Assembly (NCBI GenBank): GCA_012934845.2 | Contig: WNNJ02003711.1 | Location: 27,688 to 91,687 of the forward strand | DNA length: 64,000 nt | Reading direction: 5' to 3' | Origin: Pomphorhynchus laevis | Lineage: Eukaryota; Acanthocephala; Palaeacanthocephala; Echinorhynchida; Pomphorhynchidae | Part shown: one piece after another, positions 11,695 through 23,515 of the stretch | Numbering within the stretch: the first letter of the stretch is position 1 | Layout of the letters: each line of letters opens with the position of its first letter | Notes under the pieces: generated by a model | The model's database searches: none | Told to the model about the DNA's origin: nothing | What the model saw: the letters and a program-made list of their open reading frames with translations, nothing else | Made by a program: the position numbers and the translations under genes

Positions 11695-12275
11695 AACATA
11701 CGAGCATTAGCTTATATGAGCTAATGAGCTATATGGGCTGGCTCACATTAGCTCATGTGAGCCAGCTAAAATAGCGGGATCACAATAAGTTCGTAAAAAA
11801 GTTAATTAGTAATAAAATAAGGAAATGCAACACGAAACATTGCCCGATTCATTCGTAGTCGTCTCTTGGAAGTACTAATTGAACTGCATCTAACCGTGTC
11901 TGCATCAAGGTTGTTCCAAAGCTCAACAATTCTTCTATCAAATTGCATCGCGCTAAATTTCTGTACCCTGCTTCTTCGAATAGTTAAAGAATGGCCTCGA
12001 AGAACATATGAATCACGTAATTAACCATACTCCGAATAGGGTGAGGGGGACGTTGGAATAAATCCCAAACCAAGCACATATGCATGTACCGACGGTCCAT
12101 GTTACGGTGTCAAGTCTTAGTGATCTCAGTCTGTCTTCATAAGGCAGCGATGCCAACGTTGGTGCTAGTTTTGTTGCCCTGCGAAGTACCCTCTTTGATT
12201 TATGTTCATGCACAGTACATGGGTATACAACCGCACATTTAATCCGCACATTTGCAAACAACTTATTTTCTCAAT
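11695..12275 (-). mobile_element. Family C-like LINE 3' end with two terminal hairpins
   Basis: The minus strand encodes VLRRATKLAPTLASLPYEDRLRSL (12,115-12,190), the characteristic post-RT block of CR1-type LINEs, then RRIVELWNNLDADTV and STSKRRLRM. The 3' region holds two hairpins: ATTAGCT/AGCTAAT (11,706-11,725) and a 12-bp-arm stem GCTGGCTCACAT (11,737-11,766). It ends in a GTTGAATTTATAGTAATAAC tail resembling other family C tails. Confidence 0.7.
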
Positions 12276-12284
12276 TTAAAAAAG

Positions 12285-12605
12285 GTTTTTTTACGTGGCA
12301 AATGCGTGCCCGGCGCACGCTTACATGACCACAACAACAAAATCTAAGTCGTGTCGAGAAGGTAAGAACGGAAGAGGTATTCAAATGTGATTCTTTTCCC
12401 GCAACTAGACTATTGTCTCAGTTACTAGTCAACTAATCCAGAACCTTATGATGCCTCTTCAATTCATTATTCACATAGCCGCTCGTATCTTATTACGCCT
12501 TCGAAGCTTAGATCATATTTCTTGTCATATATTGCTTCTCAATTGGCCTAGAAACCACTTTCCCGTTGACATTCGATCTTCTACATCCTTTCACAAAAAT
12601 CAAAC
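12285..12605 (-). mobile_element. Family B LINE 3' end with inverted 5' piece
   Basis: Positions 12,285-12,390 on the minus strand carry the family B 3' terminus, including the stem-loop GCGTGC/GCACGC at 12,304-12,320. Positions 12,400-12,605 read on the plus strand and encode the upstream RT tail (ARILLRLRSLDHISCHILL). Opposite-sense pieces of one LINE, with the 3' end outermost, are the expected outcome of twin priming. Confidence 0.65.
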
Positions 12606-13640
12606 AAAAAATAGTAAAATATATAAATTATTATTATATACAGAGCTTTGACCGAGAAGGCTGTTTTGCCCGCTCATCGTACATTGCAACACATTAAACA
12701 AACATATCAATTTCAACCAAACCAAGGATAAGAACTTCCAATGTGTCTTATCCAAGTGTTGATCATGGCTTTGAATTGGCTCAATAATGACACAGTCATG
12801 ATGTCGTGAGGCAATGTGTTCCACAACTTTCTCACTCTGCGTGACAATCAAGATACCATTGTCGACCTTCCAATTTGTCTTGCGCGTAACGCGAGAGAAT
12901 GACCCCTACGACTTTGTCGGACATTCAATTTAACACATTCACTTGGGTATCCATCTATCCCCTTTACTATAGACCACATCGCAAACAGATCCAGAACGAG
13001 TAATCTGGCTTGCACTGATATCATACCTATTGAAGTCAAATGATCGATATAGCTCATCATTTTACATCCTCTAACGAGCTTGATTGTAAATCAACACAAT
13101 AATATTAAAAATAAATTTAAACTCTTAAGCGGAAAATTTTTATGGATGGATAATAAACAATATGCTTTGCATTAGAATAAGGTACACTAAATAATCAAAT
13201 TTCATTAAAGGAAATACGTCATTAATATGTGTTTGGCCCCGTTGCTATGTTGGATCAAGAAATAGTGTCCGAAACCTGATACATATTAGTTCCTATTTAT
13301 AACCTCTAATCCTTGTTATGATACATCATATGCTATTTATTAGTTAATTCATAAAAACTGACTTTTATTAAAAATTTCAATTTTTTATTTTAACTTGATA
13401 TAAAGTATATAAAATCTTATAACAATTATTTATAATTATTTAATTATTCAATATTTAATTATTAAATTATTAATTATAATGATATCTATTTGTCATATCA
13501 TCAATTTAGCTGTGAAATTTCCTGTTTATATATAATAAACAGGAAATGCAATATATCATTTATTAGTCAATTCATAAAAATTGACTTTTATTTTAAATTT
13601 CAATTTTAAATTTTAACTTATTATTAGTTTAATACAACGG
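12605..13640 (+). mobile_element. Penelope-like element 3' part, interrupted by a LINE
   Basis: AATAGTAAAATATATAAAT at 12,613 and ATCAACACAATAATAT onward at 13,090 are adjacent in the related copy at 56,265-56,320. The LINE piece at 12,640-13,080 therefore sits inside this element. The right part (13,090-13,400) matches 56,280-56,580, including TTTGGCCCC and CCGAAACCTGATA. The block 13,330-13,400 is repeated at 13,550-13,625, so there is a partial tandem copy, as is common for Penelope-like elements. Confidence 0.55.
12640..13080 (-). mobile_element. CR1-type LINE 3' fragment nested in a Penelope-like element
   Basis: The minus strand encodes GYPSECVKLNVRQSRRGHSLALR and, after a frame change, KLWNTLPHDIMTVSLLSQFK. 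This is the usual C-terminal end of CR1-type ORF2 (basic block followed by W-N-x-L-P and a F-K helix). It ends with a short AT tail near 12,640. Confidence 0.6.
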
Positions 13641-13644
13641 ATTT

Positions 13645-14285
13645 TAAAAGATTTACTTCCTTCGTCTGACATAAGAAATACTACTGGTACAACCATACTT
13701 GAGACTCCTATCGGGACCAGAAACTTTGAGAAAGAAGCCATCGAATCTAGTTTCGAAATGGTCCACACTTATCGATAAATTGGCCACAATATCTAAACTT
13801 GACCCGCACACTGCTTTCTCTGCCTCGATAAACTCTGTACAGGTTAAGTGGAGTTATTCTTTACGCACATGTCAATGTGAAAAATAATGACTTACCGAGT
13901 TAAACAACACCTTGAAAAAGTCATTGCTTCCAGAGCTGGCAGATTAGATTCTTGACGATAATTGGTACCTAATCCTGACATCATCTCTAACATTGGGTTG
14001 ACTTGGCATATTGGATCTAACCTGTCTAGCGACAAATGAATATATAAATTCAATTTCAATAGCTGATATCATTAACAACTGTAATCAAGGCGACGTACGG
14101 CTTTCTCATGTCACAAGTAAGCGAGAACATGAATTTTCGAAAAAACTTAGCGAACTTACAGAACCTTTAAATTCGTGGTTAGAAAACATTCACTTAACTG
14201 CCACTAGACTTGGAGCATCATCCTGGCTCAGTTCACCATCACTCGACAGTAAACACTTACATATTTTCCCCGAGACAGTTTAAAG
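13645..14285 (+). mobile_element. Family G LINE, central/C-terminal fragment
   Basis: ILETPIGTRNFEKEAIES (13,697-13,750) aligns with VLGSPIGTDNF of the 3.9 kb copy. It is followed by ISKLDPHTAFSASINSVQVKWSY, the helix that reads AHSAYTSLVFGAQAKW there. LTATRLGASSWLSSPSL at 14,197-14,247 matches RGASAWLSV of the 23.95 kb copy. The nuclease end is missing, and there are two or more frame breaks. Confidence 0.7.
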
Positions 14286-14334
14286 GTGCTATTGCTATTA
14301 AATGTTCTTTCATCCTTCTGTTTTTAAGTGTTCA

Positions 14335-15160
14335 ATCTTAATGGCATCAGGTCCAGTGGGATCTGAGCCATCAAGCCAATCTAACACACCGCCTTCTGAC
14401 TAAACAACCCGGGTCTTTCATCACCGAAGAATCCAATCGAGGCAGACTATGCTGCGTAATTGAGAGACGAAAAGCTTGAGAAACCTTAGTCTTTGCTCTG
14501 GGGGACGTCTAGAAAAGAAGACTAATCGCAAGATAGCCCGAGTGCCTCAAATGCGTACCTGGGTTTACCCTTTCAATGACAGATGGTTGGCCCGCTTCAG
14601 GGCCAATCTAGCTCTCTTCAGGGTAGGTTTAAGTCTATCCAGTCAGCTTTCGCCGACCAGTTTACCGTAACGGTGAACGCCAGGTATTTTACTCGACTTG
14701 TAAATGTAGGTGAACTGGTCAGCGAAAGCTGACCTGGATAGACTTAAACGTATCCTGAAGAAAGCTAGGTGGGCCTGAAACGGACTCAATATATGTGATT
14801 GAATTGTAAACCCCAAGTGCGCCTTAGGGGTACTTGGGCTATCTCGGGATTAGTCCTCATTTCAAGAGGACTTCCCCTAGAACAAAGACTAAGGTTTCTC
14901 AAGCTTCTCATCTCGCGATTACCGAGCATAGTCCGTCTCGATTGGATTCTTCGGGGAATGAGATCCCCCGGATGGTTTAGTCAGAGAGCGGCGAGTTGGA
15001 TTGGCTGGAGGGTTCAGATCCTTGTGGACCTGATGCCGTGACACAATGAAGACTCTATTAACGACCAGACTGACTTTATTTTCTGTTTTCTTTTTTAAAC
15101 TTTTTAGTGGTTATATAGTTGTTAACAAAATCCTTATTATTATAGTGTCCCTTCTTGTTA
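14335..15160. mobile_element. Inverted pair of family H (jockey/I-like) LINE 3' ends
   Basis: The left arm (14,335-14,690, minus sense) and the right arm (about 14,705-15,045, plus sense) are diverged copies of the same LINE 3' segment. They meet 5' to 5' around 14,695. The right arm encodes TWAISGLVLISRGLPLEQ and LISRLPSIVRLDWI. The same peptide is encoded at 50,555-50,665 and, with one stop, by the minus strand at 18,840-18,960, which supports real ORF2 C-terminal coding. A tail with AAAATCCTTATTATTATAG ends near 15,160. The open frame at 14,476-14,670 is an antisense by-product. Confidence 0.75.
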
Positions 15161-15239
15161 TAGCGATTCCATTATAATCAACGAGAAGGACGTAGCTCGC
15201 AGATTATCATAATTGTCGTCTTTATTTTCTTCAGGCTCC

Positions 15240-15640
15240 GGTGACATTCATTCATATCTACTTTAATTATAAAAATTTGGTTCATACAGTCACTAGACTG
15301 TTTCAGGCATCATTGGATACTATGCAAATACCTTTTGAAATGAAGTGTGTAGTAGGGCTGTTGTTCAAAAAAGGTAAACATTGCATTGCTGATAACTATC
15401 GAGCTTATAACTATAAGCCTTACGAGTAAGATACTTCTGAGCAAGATACTCGAAATAATTACTTACCATCCCATAATCGAGCACTTGAGCATCACAGGTC
15501 AACATAGCTCTATGCAAATGGGTTTCGTCACTTCAGTTAATGATATATTTATATGATTAGTGTTGACCGAAACTGCCAAAAGTATAGTGTGAAACTCGCA
15601 AGCACAAGGATATCGAACGAGCTAAAGTTAAACTCGTTTT
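15240..15640 (+). mobile_element. CR1-like LINE fragment (N-terminal RT)
   Basis: It encodes LFQASLDTMQIPFEMK, then LFKKGKHCIADNYRAY, LSKILEIITYHPIIEHL and SSMQMGFVTS. This is the RT motif 0-1 region (PVFKKGDR-NYRPISLTS-K-LE-I-QHGF) of CR1-type elements, as at 46,970-47,130. One frameshift lies near 15,420. The copy is truncated at both ends. Confidence 0.65.
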
Positions 15641-15659
15641 CGCTCGTATATTAAATACG

Positions 15660-17160
15660 GTTGATGAATAATCCATACCGTTTTCACGTTGGTTTCATTG
15701 CTATTGTTCTTAGAACAAAATCGCACATTTCACATAATCTTCAAGAAGTTGAGAAAAATATCGGAATCAATTTCGACCGGTTAATGTCATGTACTCATTC
15801 CTGATATTTGTCCATTTTCATGTTTACAATGTGTTTATTCGTTGATGAAGGGGAGTTGTTTGGATAAAGATATACAAGCAATTATTTGTAGTTAAGTCAA
15901 AGTAGACCCGCACGCTATCTTCAGATAACAATCCGTGAGAGACAACGTCTAGTCCAGTGTTATATCTACGCGTCGAAGTTATTCTCGAATAGCACTGTTG
16001 AATCAATTGCCATCAGTAAAAGTTTAATGGCTATGATGTTGGTAACCTTGCTAATTGAACCTGCAATTTGATCTCGAACTATTCTTGTCTGGTTGTTGGA
16101 GCTCCATAGATTTTATATAACATTGAACGAACGACATCGTTCTTTTTTCTAAAGGGACATATCGACAGAACACTTTTTGTTATAAATCCATATCGGGGAC
16201 ATAACGCGTCTTGAAATTCGTGGGTCACTCTCTACTAAGGGCATGTTGACGAGCTGATGCTTGAGTTTATGCTGAATCTCCAGCCGAAAGCGATTATATT
16301 TCTTTTCGTTTGATACGGTAGTATTTAGTTCGATTTCCTTGCATGCTTGCCGTGATCATTGTACTCCTCGTCGCACACTATGGTGGAATTACAAATTATA
16401 AATCCTCCCATCGATCATGGTACACAAAATATATTCCTTAGGCTGTCAGTGATCGTGTCCAAACCACAAATCGCAGATATCAGATCATACATGAAGATAC
16501 TTGGGATTTTTTGGTAATGCTCTGAATATAGTTTATATGTCCTAGAGCATAAATCAGCATGTTCTAAAAATACGTCACGGGTTCGTTTTAAGCGACCTGG
16601 GGATCTAATCGAGTCACGTTTACTAGTCGAGACAAAATATTCAACCATTCCGGTCGCTTTTTATCCATCCGAGTCTATAAACATGTGTGATCCAATTGTA
16701 TAACCCAATATGTTAACGCAATCTTGGAATATTTCAATTCTTGTATTTCTAAATGTATACGATGCATGCTAGATATTCTCTTGATGTGCTAACAATTGAC
16801 ACTTTGATAGGTTTATCTTGTTTCCGAAGGTTTGTCCGACTTCTAAAAATTTCAATATAATCAGACACTCATCGGTCAAGCCTACAAAGTTGGCATCGTC
16901 TGCATATAATCTTTGCACCATGCTTTTGCATGTTGGCTGCAAGCGGTGTATTAAAAGTAGAGCCGATACATAAAATGATGTCATGACCAGCGTATCACCT
17001 TGGATGAAGCCTTCCGTTACGTACCAAAGTTCATTGTCAATTGCCAAAATTCATTGTCAATCTATCAATGGCATAGAAAAATTCGAGAATTTTCGAAATA
17101 GCAGGATAAACCACTAGTTTGTTCTGTTAAAAACGGCGATCGACCCCAGCTTGATTGCCG
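15660..17160 (-). mobile_element. Family G LINE, RT to endonuclease
   Basis: On the minus strand VYPAISKILEFFYAI (about 17,110) corresponds to ICPALSNILFNLYRE of the fuller copy. ELWYVTEGFIQGDTLVM and QRLYADDANFVGLTDE (16,769-17,035) are RT motifs B and C. Then come KINLSKCQLL, FQDALCPRYGFITKSV (about 16,180-16,230) and the nuclease-like block NTGLDVVSHGLLSEDSVRVYFDL (15,890-15,960). The last matches DTRLDIACAGLFGDRTERTFVDI. The copy is broken in many places; the 3' boundary is approximate. Confidence 0.75.
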
Positions 17161-17164
17161 ATAC

Positions 17165-17640
17165 TCGTATAATGGCTAAATTGTTATTTTCTATTCTTGA
17201 TCATCAATTATTTCTTTTCCATCTTCTAGATTAGGGAGATTATACATTCTTAGTTCATTTTGTAGACCGAAAACGCGGTCGATAATTTGACGTTTCCTTA
17301 TAACCACCAATACACTCAATTGAGAATTCGTTCCAGTTTATAAATGTACTCAATCGTGCGGATCTTCCTGATCGAAACGAGACTGGTAAGACGTTTAAGG
17401 TTATCCTGAGCACATACCATTCTTTACTCGATTCATTAAGCTTTTCATTGCAACATTGAACTGCTTTTATATTGTGTATGGTTGGTTCTTGTTGAGCTTT
17501 TCTCAAGAATTTCCTTTTTTCTTCTCGATCCACTTGCTCTTGATTTTTGCAATTAAGAATATAGTCAGCATATTTTAGCAAACCATCACTATAGTACATA
17601 TTGTGATTAATCAATTGATCATCATGATTAATAATAATTT
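17165..17640 (-). other. Unassigned stretch with a 119-codon open frame
   Basis: A frame at 17,255-17,614 (minus) encodes a lysine/glutamate-rich protein (NCKNQEQVDREEKRKFLRKA early on). I do not recognise it. It directly precedes, in the same sense, a family G LINE piece and is cut off by a family A LINE on the other side. It could be a chance frame, host exon debris or a lost LINE segment. Confidence 0.25.
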
Positions 17641-17689
17641 TGTATATTTCTGTAGCTTCTTATCACGTCTGCGCAAACCTGGATATCTA

Positions 17690-18780
17690 TAGTGGCTTCT
17701 CCTTACCCATTATAGCTTGGTTTTCTTCATATCTATCAAACCGTACTTTTCGCGTGTGTTCTAACACTTCTCTTTCCCATCCTTCTTCCATCCCGTCCGG
17801 TGTTCCACAAGGCTCCGTATTATACCCTTTGCTTTCCTCTCTTCTCGGAGATTTGTCTTCTATTTCTCATTCGTTTGACTTCCATGTTATGCAATATGCT
17901 GATGATATTCTCATGCATTTGCATATCGTATTCATGATCTTAGTGTTTCTGCTTCCAACTGTCTTGTCTCAATTTTCAATTATCTTTCTTATCTTCGTCT
18001 TACTCTGAATCCTAATAAATCCAAAATTATGTGGATCCTTCCTTGACGCCGCAGCTTAGAACTTCCCTCTGTATCATTAAATTCAACAATTCTTAATATC
18101 GTTGACAATCTCGTTTTTTTAGGCGTCCATTTCGACAATCGACTTGCACTTAAACCTTTCGTTAGAGATAAAGTACGCTCATATACCTTGATTCTCCGCA
18201 ACCTTCGTCAAATTCGTAGAATGATCGATTTTCCTTTTTGTATGACTCTCATATCTTCTCTCATTTTATCAAAACTTGATTACTGTCTGAGTCTATTTTT
18301 CAACTCACCTAAATCTACTCTTCTTTATTTACAACGCATCATCAACGCAGCCGTCCGAGTTCTCCTCCGTCTTCGTAATTTTGATCATACATCCCACCAT
18401 CTTGCTTCTCTCGATTTGCCTACGATTTATTGTCGTGTTTAAATTCGTCTACTTATCATTGCTTTTCGCCTTATAACTTCTCATACCCCTTCATTTCTCA
18501 ACCTTCCATTTCTCGACAATTCTCGTTTTGTTTATTGTTCCTTGTGTTCCCGTAATTCTCTTCTTTTACATGTCCCAAGCTACTCTACCTCTTTTGGCTT
18601 CCGCTCTTTCGTTGTGGCTGCTCCTCTTTCATGGAATCATCTGCCCATTCATATAAGCCAATCAACATAAATGGCGTGCTTTAAACGACAAATCCGATTA
18701 CATTTTAGTTAGTTGACTTGTACACATGAATTTGGCACACATTTGCCACTTTTAATAAATTATTATTAAACGTCCCCAAT
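17690..18780 (+). mobile_element. Family A LINE, 5'-truncated, sister of the 2-3.8 kb copy
   Basis: The copy starts abruptly at GGCTTCTCCTTACCC inside the RT and is almost identical to 2,670-3,790. It shares the changed TATACCC, the same frameshift after MQYADDILMHLH, and CTTGACGCCGCAGC (a stop where other copies have CTCGACGCC). A few private differences exist, such as GTTTAAATTCG (a stop) near 18,438. It ends with the GCACACATTTGCCACTT terminus and a TAATAAATTATTATTAAAC tail. Confidence 0.9.
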
Positions 18781-18789
18781 ACTGCATAT

Positions 18790-21600
18790 TCGTCAAAGCA
18801 TCTCCTATCTTTTGTCATTTCGGGGTCTTTCACCCCCGAAGAGTCCAACCGAGGAAGACTATGCTGGATAAACGAGAGACGATAAGCTCAATAAACCTTA
18901 GCCTTTGCTCTGGGGGACGTCCTCTAGAAAAGAAGACTAATCCCAAGATAGCTTAAGTGCCCCAGAGGCGCACCTGGGTTTTCCCTTTAAATGACAGATG
19001 TTGGGCCCGTTTCATAGCCCTCCTAGTCCGCTTAAGGATATGTTTAAGTCTATCCAGGTCAGCTTTTGCTGACAGTTCACCTTAACGGTGAACGCCAGGT
19101 ATTTTACTTGACTCGTGAAGGTAGGGAGAGGTTGATTAGTCAACATGTAGAAGAGAGTAGAGAGTGCTAATCTCTAAAGTCTTTGCTTTGTAGCAGGACG
19201 CCATGAAAGACAACCACCTGCGATTTAACGTAGTTTCAAATAAGATTGGACCGGGTTAGCTGGTCTTTTAATCTTAAAAAGAATCGGCTGATGTCCGAGA
19301 CTACGTCTTTGCACCTGTGTCCAGAGAACAGGGCTGTTATATCATCAGCGTATACCACTAGACATTGTTCGCGTTTATATATTTTAAAGAGTTCAATGGA
19401 GGCTGCAAGATATAAGATTGGAGAAAGAGGTGATCCTTGAGGCACACCCGTAATGGGATAGAACTGATGCACATTGGAGTAGGATTGTAAATTCGACATT
19501 TATATGTAGTCGAAAGCGACGCGGTAGCTTGCGATGATAGGTAGGAATTAAATTCGTTCAAACTCTCAATACCAATTCTAGAGAAGAGTTGGATATCTGC
19601 CTGAAAGAAGGCCACTCTGATGAGATCAAAGTGAAACCTTCTTTTTAGCAACGTATCTTCATGTTTTTGCCAATGAATTAGGTCAGTAGAGGTGGTCTGT
19701 TGTTGTGCAACTGATCAGTGCATATGAATTTTAACATCTACATATTATGTAGCAGTAAAATGTCGAGGAAAGAATTACTTATTGAGCAATGAACGGTGGG
19801 AAACGGTTGTTTGTGATTAAGATAGTCGTTCCTTGCTCTGCAGAGTGCTGCATAAATCCAACGACTAGTTATGTCATTAAGTCACTAAGTAACATGTCAT
19901 AACCACTACCTAATATGCGATCGAGGATGTCACTGTTCTTGTGAATTTCTCCCGGCCGTATATAGGTATTAACTAAGCTGATGCGTTTGCCGTTCTTACA
20001 AAGTGATATAACTAAATAAGACAGAAATGGACAAGAATGGTTTTTTTCAATAGGGATGATCTTAAGGAGCTCCTTACTAGGGTTAAAAGACCTTGAGATG
20101 AAGATGAGCGATGGGAGGGTTATGTACGGAGTAAAATGGGTGTAGATGTGCTTAAGGATAAATCAAGTAATGTCCTGAGGGAGCCGGATAGACCGCGTCT
20201 TCTGAAAAACTATAAAATCTGCATCTCTACCAGATAGAAGCTAAGGGCAGAAGCACCTCCCGAATTCCACTGAAGGATGTTCAGCGAAAAATGCTCTTGA
20301 ATACTTTGCATTGTGTTAAGTTAGCTGGAGTAAGATGCATCCTCTTAGTCCGAACCGGAGATGAGAAGGTTGCCCTTCCCATGCCTAGCCGAACAAGTTA
20401 GAGACACTTGCCCACGGGCGTTATCTTCATTTCTCGTCGTGACCCCATCTGTCAATCTCCATAGGTTTACATTTTGCTTGGCAATTGTAATAGGAGGCAT
20501 TGTCTTGGACAATGGTTTCTTGAAAGAGGAGGTGAATCTCCTCTTAGAATTTATACTTGCAGAATTTGATTTTGTTCTCTTCTTTGAAGATTTAGCAACA
20601 GGAAGGGAGATTATGGAAGGCTTAGAGAGCGTATTTGTTAAAGTGGCAATCAGTAATTCAATCGATCGAGTTGTTTCTTCTTGAAGTGTTCTAAAGAAGT
20701 TGAACATTTCGTCCATATTATGTCTAGATGAGTTACACACCGAATTTGTCATTACAGAGGAATAGTAGACATTATTCTTTACTGTGTGTCTTCTCACATA
20801 GTCCTTGAATGCTGAACATCTTCTTGACCACACATGATGTTCAAGTTCGCAATTCGTGCATTTTGGGGCTAGTTTGCATTGTGTGTCATAGACGGATTTA
20901 TCAGATCCACACGTTCCGCATTTATTCATCCTACCACAGGTGGAGTTCTAGTGTCCCCACATGTGACACTTGTTACAATGTGGAAATGTAAGATTGTCCG
21001 TAATTGCAATTGTAAAGTTTAGATTGCAATACATAAAAGGATTGAATGCTGCATAAGACAGGAGATGAGCATTGTCCTCTTCGGTATTTGCGAATTTAAT
21101 AGGAAGAGTTTGATCTCCTTTGTTTTTAATAAATCTAATATTTTGAAGGGAATGATGCTTTTGAAGTTCTGTGATATCTTCTTTTTCTAGGTCAGGGATA
21201 ATATTAGTAATCTTTACTGACGACATAATAGGCTTTGATACTAATTTTCCTTTATGGGAAAAATTTTCTTTGAAGAACTTAGCAAAATAGGTGGTTAAGT
21301 CCGAGGATACGAAGGATATCCTGAAGTAGTTATTCATCACTTTTGCAGAGTTAATCATAACTCTATTAGGTTATGTATTAATAAATTTTCTCAGAAATTC
21401 GTTAAAATACTGTTTTTTTTTGCATTGGAATTGTGGGGTAATGTCAACCAGATTAACAAGTTTCTTAATCGGAGGAAGCTCCTCCATTTCACGATTCAGA
21501 ACAGTAAAGTTACTAATCTTGATTTCTTTAGTTTGCATTTGATCAAATAGTTTCAAATCAAATAAGCGACAACGATAGTGTATTCCTTTTGTTGATTATC
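18790..21600 (-). mobile_element. Family H (jockey/I-like) LINE, longest copy
   Basis: This minus-strand element has ORF1 at 20,345-21,556 and the remains of ORF2 at about 18,840-20,310. ORF2 opens with LNILQWNSGGASALSFYLVE (20,240-20,300), a typical endonuclease start, and continues with VNTYIRPGEIHKNSDILDRI near 19,930. The RT carries ITGVPQGSPLSPILY and LVVYADDITALFSGH (19,300-19,460). A large part between the endonuclease and the RT B motif is missing compared with the 49 kb copy. The 3' segment matches both arms at 14.3-15.0 kb. Confidence 0.8.
20345..21556 (-). pseudogene. Family H ORF1, CCHC zinc-knuckle protein, broken frame
   Basis: ORF1 of jockey/I-type LINEs coats the element RNA. 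The minus strand encodes a basic N-terminus (21,371-21,556). A middle region with LQNIRFIKNKGDQTLPIKF (21,090-21,150) follows. Then come tandem zinc knuckles: FPHCNKCHMWGH (20,950-20,985), MNKCGTCGSDKSVYDTQCK and PKCTNCELEHHVWSRRC (20,810-20,930). The C-terminal tail is rich in Ser, Thr and Lys. Single stops separate the three open pieces. LRFIKNKFGANLPIAFGD at 50,420-50,490 (minus) is the same segment in the second copy. Confidence 0.7.
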
Positions 21601-21714
21601 AAACAACTAATCTGAACGTCTTGTTTTTATATAAAAGAAACTGATTCTTTAAAAGCTGTCAGCTACACTGGAACTAGCATTGCATATATCGAATGTATTA
21701 GCAAATTAATTAGC

Positions 21715-23290
21715 AATGTTCGTTCGTGGATCATCTAGTGATTTCAAAATATGAGCAAAAACGTTTGGGAGAGCTACTCAAAGATTGCACAATTTGGTCA
21801 TTATACTCAATACATTTCAGCACAGCTGTTTATATGCATTACCGGCAAGTTGGCATTAAGCGATCAAATTAACTTTGTGTCGACATTTTATGAACAAATC
21901 GTTGCGTCATTTAGATCTTCTCGGAGACTACTGTCAAACTATGGAGGTTTCCTAAGTTTATTTTGTCAAATTAAACAATTCAACATGCCCGAAATCATCA
22001 GATATCAGAATGAGTAAATGTTGAATGAATCGACAACATTTATGGTTACTAACATCACCACAAAAAGTTGAGCGAGGATGCAAGCTGTAGTAACGCATTC
22101 ACATCAACATTATGCCATGATCTCTTCATCGGTGCAGGCTCGGAATTGGTAACACCAATATTGGGTTAAAGAGTCATCCTAAAAAGCAAAACTGCAGTGA
22201 TCACTGAACTTTAAAGAAGGATAGTGCGATCGATCACATACATGGCCATCTCTTTGAGAAAATACAAGATCCAGTATAGAGCAATACCCATCAGAAGCAA
22301 ATCTGGTGGGATACGTGCTGAATGATTAATAGGTCATCTACCAAGAACTCCTATAGTTTCTTATCGTCATGGAGGCAGTTACAAACAATGTTGTTGCCTC
22401 TTCGTCGACTATCTGAATCGATAAATTAAAATCTTCAACTAAAATAATTGGTTAATTGCTCGTACTACAAGCTCTAGTTAGAATGTGCATCAGCCCATTA
22501 TCTAACATAGCTGATTTGTGTGTTAAATAAAAAACTTCACACAAAACGCGAAGGTTGGATATAACTAGATCAACTATAAGACATTCGTTTTCTTCCCTGA
22601 TTTGAATATCTCACTACTTCTTAACCGAACCCTATCCTGGACATAAAATGATACTCATCCACCCATCTTAAGAGGGAAATTATCTGAAGGGACCAAATGA
22701 TAACCTGGAATTGATATTGCGCTATCAAGAATGTCATCATAAAACCACGTCTATGAAACAGCTGAAATGTCTATATACTCAGAATGCGTTAAACTCTAGC
22801 ATGATCAATATTCGAGATTAAGCTGCGAATATTTGTGTATCCTACGACAGGCATACGTTGAATCGTTGTAACTCGAGAAAATGCAGTTGAAACCATTGAA
22901 AAGCCTGCCTACACAATAAACATGAAAATTCGCATTTCCAAACTTTTTGAGGAAGCTAGTTGCGAAAACGCTTATATAAATGTCGCCATTGAGTATAGAG
23001 CACTTAATTTGATCGGATTTATAATACACCTGAGCAACGTTAGCATTTACATTTTTATTCATTTTATTGAGCTACTTCCTCTTCTTAATAGCCATTTATG
23101 TATATTGTGGTTTTTGAGGGTTTACATGAAATCTAACAAATCTGTTGATATCTTTAAATTACTTTTTACATTATTAAAAATAATATGGACAGTAATATTG
23201 ATAATTATGCTATACACAGATAATTGCATCTTCTTATATATATTCTTTAATATATATTTCTGTATATATTTTTTGTAGATAATATTAACG
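21715..23290 (-). mobile_element. Family C LINE, ORF1 start and endonuclease, inverted part
   Basis: At 22,880-23,062 the minus strand encodes an ORF1 N-terminus (YYKSDQIKCSILNGDIY, then FLKKFGNANFHVYC). It aligns with SHQIKCSNTDCDIW and FIKKFNNANFICGYC of the 44.2 kb copy. Most of ORF1 is deleted. At about 21,760-22,750 lie heavily mutated endonuclease sequences, including EFLVDDLLIIQHVSH (22,335-22,380), which equals NFLVDDLALIQQVTQ at 590 in this window. The linker WHNVDVNALLQLASSLN follows near 22,080. Frames at 21,751-22,017 and 22,922-23,278 on the plus strand are antisense noise. Confidence 0.7.
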
Positions 23291-23294
23291 TCAA

Positions 23295-23515
23295 TATATT
23301 ATTATTGGAATAAATTACCATCTACTGTTGTTGAGGCCACACATGTATCAGAATTGAAGAATTATCTTCGTGCTGAATTCCGCCTTGAATCCTGACTTTT
23401 TCAGCTATTTTGTTGACTATCTTTTATTTCTCTCTTTTTTACTCTGATGCCCCTGTTTTGTGCTTTGCTCTTTTCGCGGTCAATGAATAATAATGAAGAG
23501 AAAATTTATTGTCAT
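23295..23515 (+). mobile_element. Family C LINE 3' end
   Basis: It encodes the last ORF2 residues (KLPSTVVEATHVSELKNYL, then RLES and stop). The 3' UTR is nearly identical to the complement of 27,050-27,240. It adjoins the minus-strand family C piece at its left, so the two may be one 5'-inverted insertion. Confidence 0.8.

Noticed and set aside
21751-22017. 88-codon plus-strand frame
   Set aside because: It is antisense to decayed family C endonuclease-linker sequence and resembles no protein I know.
22922-23278. 118-codon plus-strand frame
   Set aside because: It is antisense to a family C ORF1 zinc-finger segment and is AT-driven hydrophobic sequence.
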